The position numbers were made by a program, and so were the translations under genes. 64,000 bases of DNA from Cotesia glomerata. Its lineage: Eukaryota; Arthropoda; Insecta; Hymenoptera; Braconidae. Below are positions 61,206 to 64,000 of the stretch, in pieces; position 1 is the stretch's first letter, and each line of letters starts with the position of its first letter. The stretch is from positions 2,542,001 to 2,606,000 of the forward strand of contig NC_058166.1 of assembly GCF_020080835.1 (NCBI RefSeq), written 5' to 3'. The notes below the pieces were generated by a model. It was not told the DNA's origin. It made no database searches and was given only the letters and a program-made list of their open reading frames with translations.

Positions 61206-63329
61206 TATTGTATTAATTGAAAAATCTATGTTTACTCGGTTTGTAACGAAAACAAATTTTTTCTTAACTTTTTGAGCACACATCTTGCAAGAATTAAATT
61301 GTCAAAGAAAAAGCTCTTTTTCTATAATATAAGCAGATAAATAATCAAGCTTTTGTACGCTTGAGAAGAAATAAAATCTAACCAAAAATTATTTCCAATT
61401 CAAATGGTGTATCTGATTATTTAATTATACAATTTTGTACTATAAATAATAAATCTAGAAAAACAATATGAATGAGGCATTTTATGCCAAAGCAAACAGT
61501 TGAAAGAATCTAAATTTTTAATTGTTTATAGCAAAAAATTGTTCTGGTAAATTTTTTAATTCTTTTTAAATATTTAAAAAAGAAATTAAATTTTCTAAGG
61601 AATTTTTTTTTTTCCTCTCATAAATTGTTCGAAAATTAAATTTAAAGCACTTTCTTTTTCCATTTTCCAAAAAAGAAAAAAATACAAACTATTTAGAGCT
61701 TTAATGTTTTTTATCAAATTTTTAGAACAAATTTATTATGTCGATAATTTTTATTTCCAATTTTTTTTCCTTAAAAAAAATTTCAATTCTCTACAAAAAT
61801 TCCCTTTTTTTGTGATGTTTTCTTTTTCTTTATTTATATTTGAGAAGTTTCATGTTTAATAAGAAAATAATATTGAAAATTTTCATCATAAAAAAACAAT
61901 AATTTTAGTTTTTTTATACTAATTTTGAAAACCAAATTTTCAAATAAAGAAAATGAACAAAAAAATTATAATAGGGCATTTTTGACAAACAATTTTTTTA
62001 AAATTAAAAAAAAGCGTAATTTAAGTACACATGCATTAAATGTCTTGTCAAATAGCTTATGTTTGCTACAATGTTATAAATCTACAAAATTCGATTAATT
62101 TTTCTAAAAAAAATCGCTTGAATCCAAAAGATCCAAAATTTCTTTCTAATGACCTTGAACAATTATATCCATTTTAAACTGCTGATATCTTGAAAGCAGT
62201 GCAAGTTATCAAAAAATCCAAAGAAAACTTTTTTGTGACTTGGAAAATTCGCAAGCTACTCACCTTCGGACGAATCGATTGCCCTAGTGATTTAAGCAGC
62301 GGAGCCCCTTGAAATAGCAGGTGCGATCTTGATATAAAATAATAGTTTTTTACAATATTTATGTTTTGATAGATAAATAAATCAAATAGATAACGTAATG
62401 TATAAGTAGTAAATAAAAGTTAAGTAACATTGTTGTGTTGTATAGCAGGTGAAATCGATCGTCGGCAAATTCTCCGCAATGTATTGAGTAGTTTATTGCT
62501 TTCATGCATTTGCATGCTAAACAGTTTGCGTGTTACCGAGTAATATCAACCTTCTGATATCATATACACGAGTTTTGCGGTATAAGAATGGCCTTATTTT
62601 AAAAATATATATGTATATTCGGTATTCGATATATTCTTAGACTCCGGCGACACTTATCGCTGATTTTATCGCTGAAAATTCAATAAATTAAAAAACAAAT
62701 AATTGTTCCCTTTCTACGCTGTTGCATAAAAAAAAAAAAAAAAAAAAAAAAAACAACAAAAGGAATCGATTTTTAAATTCTGACGGAAGAAAAAATATGT
62801 TAAATAATTTATTTTAAATAAAAAATACGGAATGTAAAATTGGTGAAAAAAAAATTCCGCTTTTACGATTCGACTTTAGCGAGTGACGTTCGTAAAAGTG
62901 TGATGCGAAAGAAATGTTTTGAGGGCAAGAGGAAAAATGGAATGAGAGGAAGGGAAAAATAGAAAAAATTGTATGAGATAAAATAAAAAAAAAAAAACGT
63001 GAGTTACGGAGGCGTCTAGATGCAATGGTAACTTTCATAGCATATCCGAGAGAAGATACATAATACATGTACGAATAGACGGTTGAGCTTGGATCTAGAG
63101 TTTTCTCGTAGAATTCATGAAATATAAGAAAATAAAGGAATTGAATAAATAAAAATATAATAAATGACGCTATGGATTTTTTTTAAGAAAATAAGGATGA
63201 TGGATGGTTGTTATTATTATTTTTAGACCAGGTGATTTTTAACAAAAATTTTCTCACTTAACAATTTTAATTTTTTTGAAAATTTTGTCAAATTTTACGG
63301 TTCTTATCTATATTATTAAGAGGATAAGA
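61206..63329. other. AT-rich DNA, no confirmed gene
   Basis: Mostly homopolymer-rich. A minus-strand donor-like CCGAAG|GTGAGTAG at about 62265, preceded by an open stretch of about 25 codons, is the only exon hint. A pure A run lies at 62728-62753. The Ser/Phe-rich minus frame at 62814-63068 looks like chance. Confidence 0.35.
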
Positions 63330-64000
63330 AAAATTTTGTGTTCAGGACAATCATGTGATAAAATTGGTTTTTTTAGTAAAATTTGTTCAAGGTTACATAT
63401 TATTTTTACCGATAGTCAATTTATTATGATAAGTATTTAGGATGCATTTGTAAATTCTCTATCTCTAGATACATAATTAAGAAATGACCTTGTATATTGT
63501 GAACTATTGACATTTTTAAAGATATAAGCTGACCCCGGCATTACATTCATCTAGACCTTTTATTTAAGTACCCACATCAATTTTTCATATATTTTATATA
63601 TTATATATATATGTACATATAAAAAATGTATGAAAATGCATGTGGGTACTCAAATGAAAGCTCTTGATGAGTGTAACATCAGGATGAGCTTATATCTTTA
63701 AATTCTATACAATTAAAAGAATAAGAAAAATTTTGTGTCCAGGATAGTCATATGATAAAATCGGTTTTTTTTAAGTAAAATTTAGTGTCCCTGCAAAGGT
63801 CTTGACTTAAATTTGTGCCTTTTCAAGGTTTCATATCATTCTCACTAATAATCAATTGATTATGATAAGTATTTAGGCTGCATTCGATAATGCTCTATCT
63901 CTAGATGCATAATTAAAAAATGACCTTTTATTTTGTGAAATATTGACATTTTTGAAGATATAAGCTCACCCCGACATGACACTCATCGAGACCTTTCATT
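63330..64000. repeat. Family M repeats, about 1.5 copies
   Basis: AAGAAAAATTTTGTG...CAGGA at 63339 recurs at 63725. Each copy is followed by GATAAGTATTTAGG, ATCTCTAGAT.CATAATTAA and AAGATATAAGCTCACCCC. The inner part is palindromic around a TA-rich centre (GGGTACTCAAATGAAAGC near 63644). A third copy is in the recombinase intron. The last copy runs off the window. Confidence 0.75.

Overview
The window is AT-rich, intron-containing, transposon-packed eukaryotic DNA, most likely from an insect. It carries Penelope-like and non-LTR retrotransposon remnants, a tRNA-derived SINE, many foldback/MITE families, and a spliced Crypton-type tyrosine recombinase. A hymenopteran parasitoid is plausible, but that is inference. 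I see no rRNA, no functional tRNA, no CRISPR array and no operon. Apart from one recombinase gene, nearly all short open frames are chance frames in AT-rich repeats.

Layout. 1-11 kb: foldback and MITE families, including a 2.4-kb inverted repeat with a SINE in each arm. 12.6-14 kb: an ATCATGAT-type minisatellite with higher-order structure. 15-18.5 kb: repeats, then an unrecognised spliced coding remnant (minus strand) broken by a Penelope-like insertion with a 12-bp target duplication. 18.9-20.2 kb: a GGGACA-word satellite. 21.7-31.6 kb: nested MITEs and a 5'-truncated LINE (26.3-27.2 kb). 33.3-38.6 kb: nested elements, including an almost perfect 202-bp-arm inverted repeat. 39.7-55.1 kb: a large repeat array whose most conserved part is a CTCF-like sequence. 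It occurs nine times on one strand and twice on the other, and it is interrupted by a 2.8-kb tyrosine-recombinase element at 42472-45263. 55-64 kb: further MITE nests and some GC-richer unique DNA.

Many elements can be delimited without any database, because the window holds both an insertion and an uninterrupted copy of the same target repeat. Family A (seven copies, about 1.05 kb when full length) inserts at an AT dinucleotide in three such comparisons. Family F shows 4-bp target duplications (TTTG, TTAA), family C a TA duplication, and the first E copy CATA. Family B has been hit independently in each of its four copies.

The only gene with strong protein evidence is the two-exon tyrosine recombinase (42725-44503). 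All catalytic residues are present, and its frame stays open for 77 codons past an in-frame TAG. It probably mobilised the element it lies in. The repeats around it look like its landing site, not a functional partner. Family names A to M are local labels for this window only.
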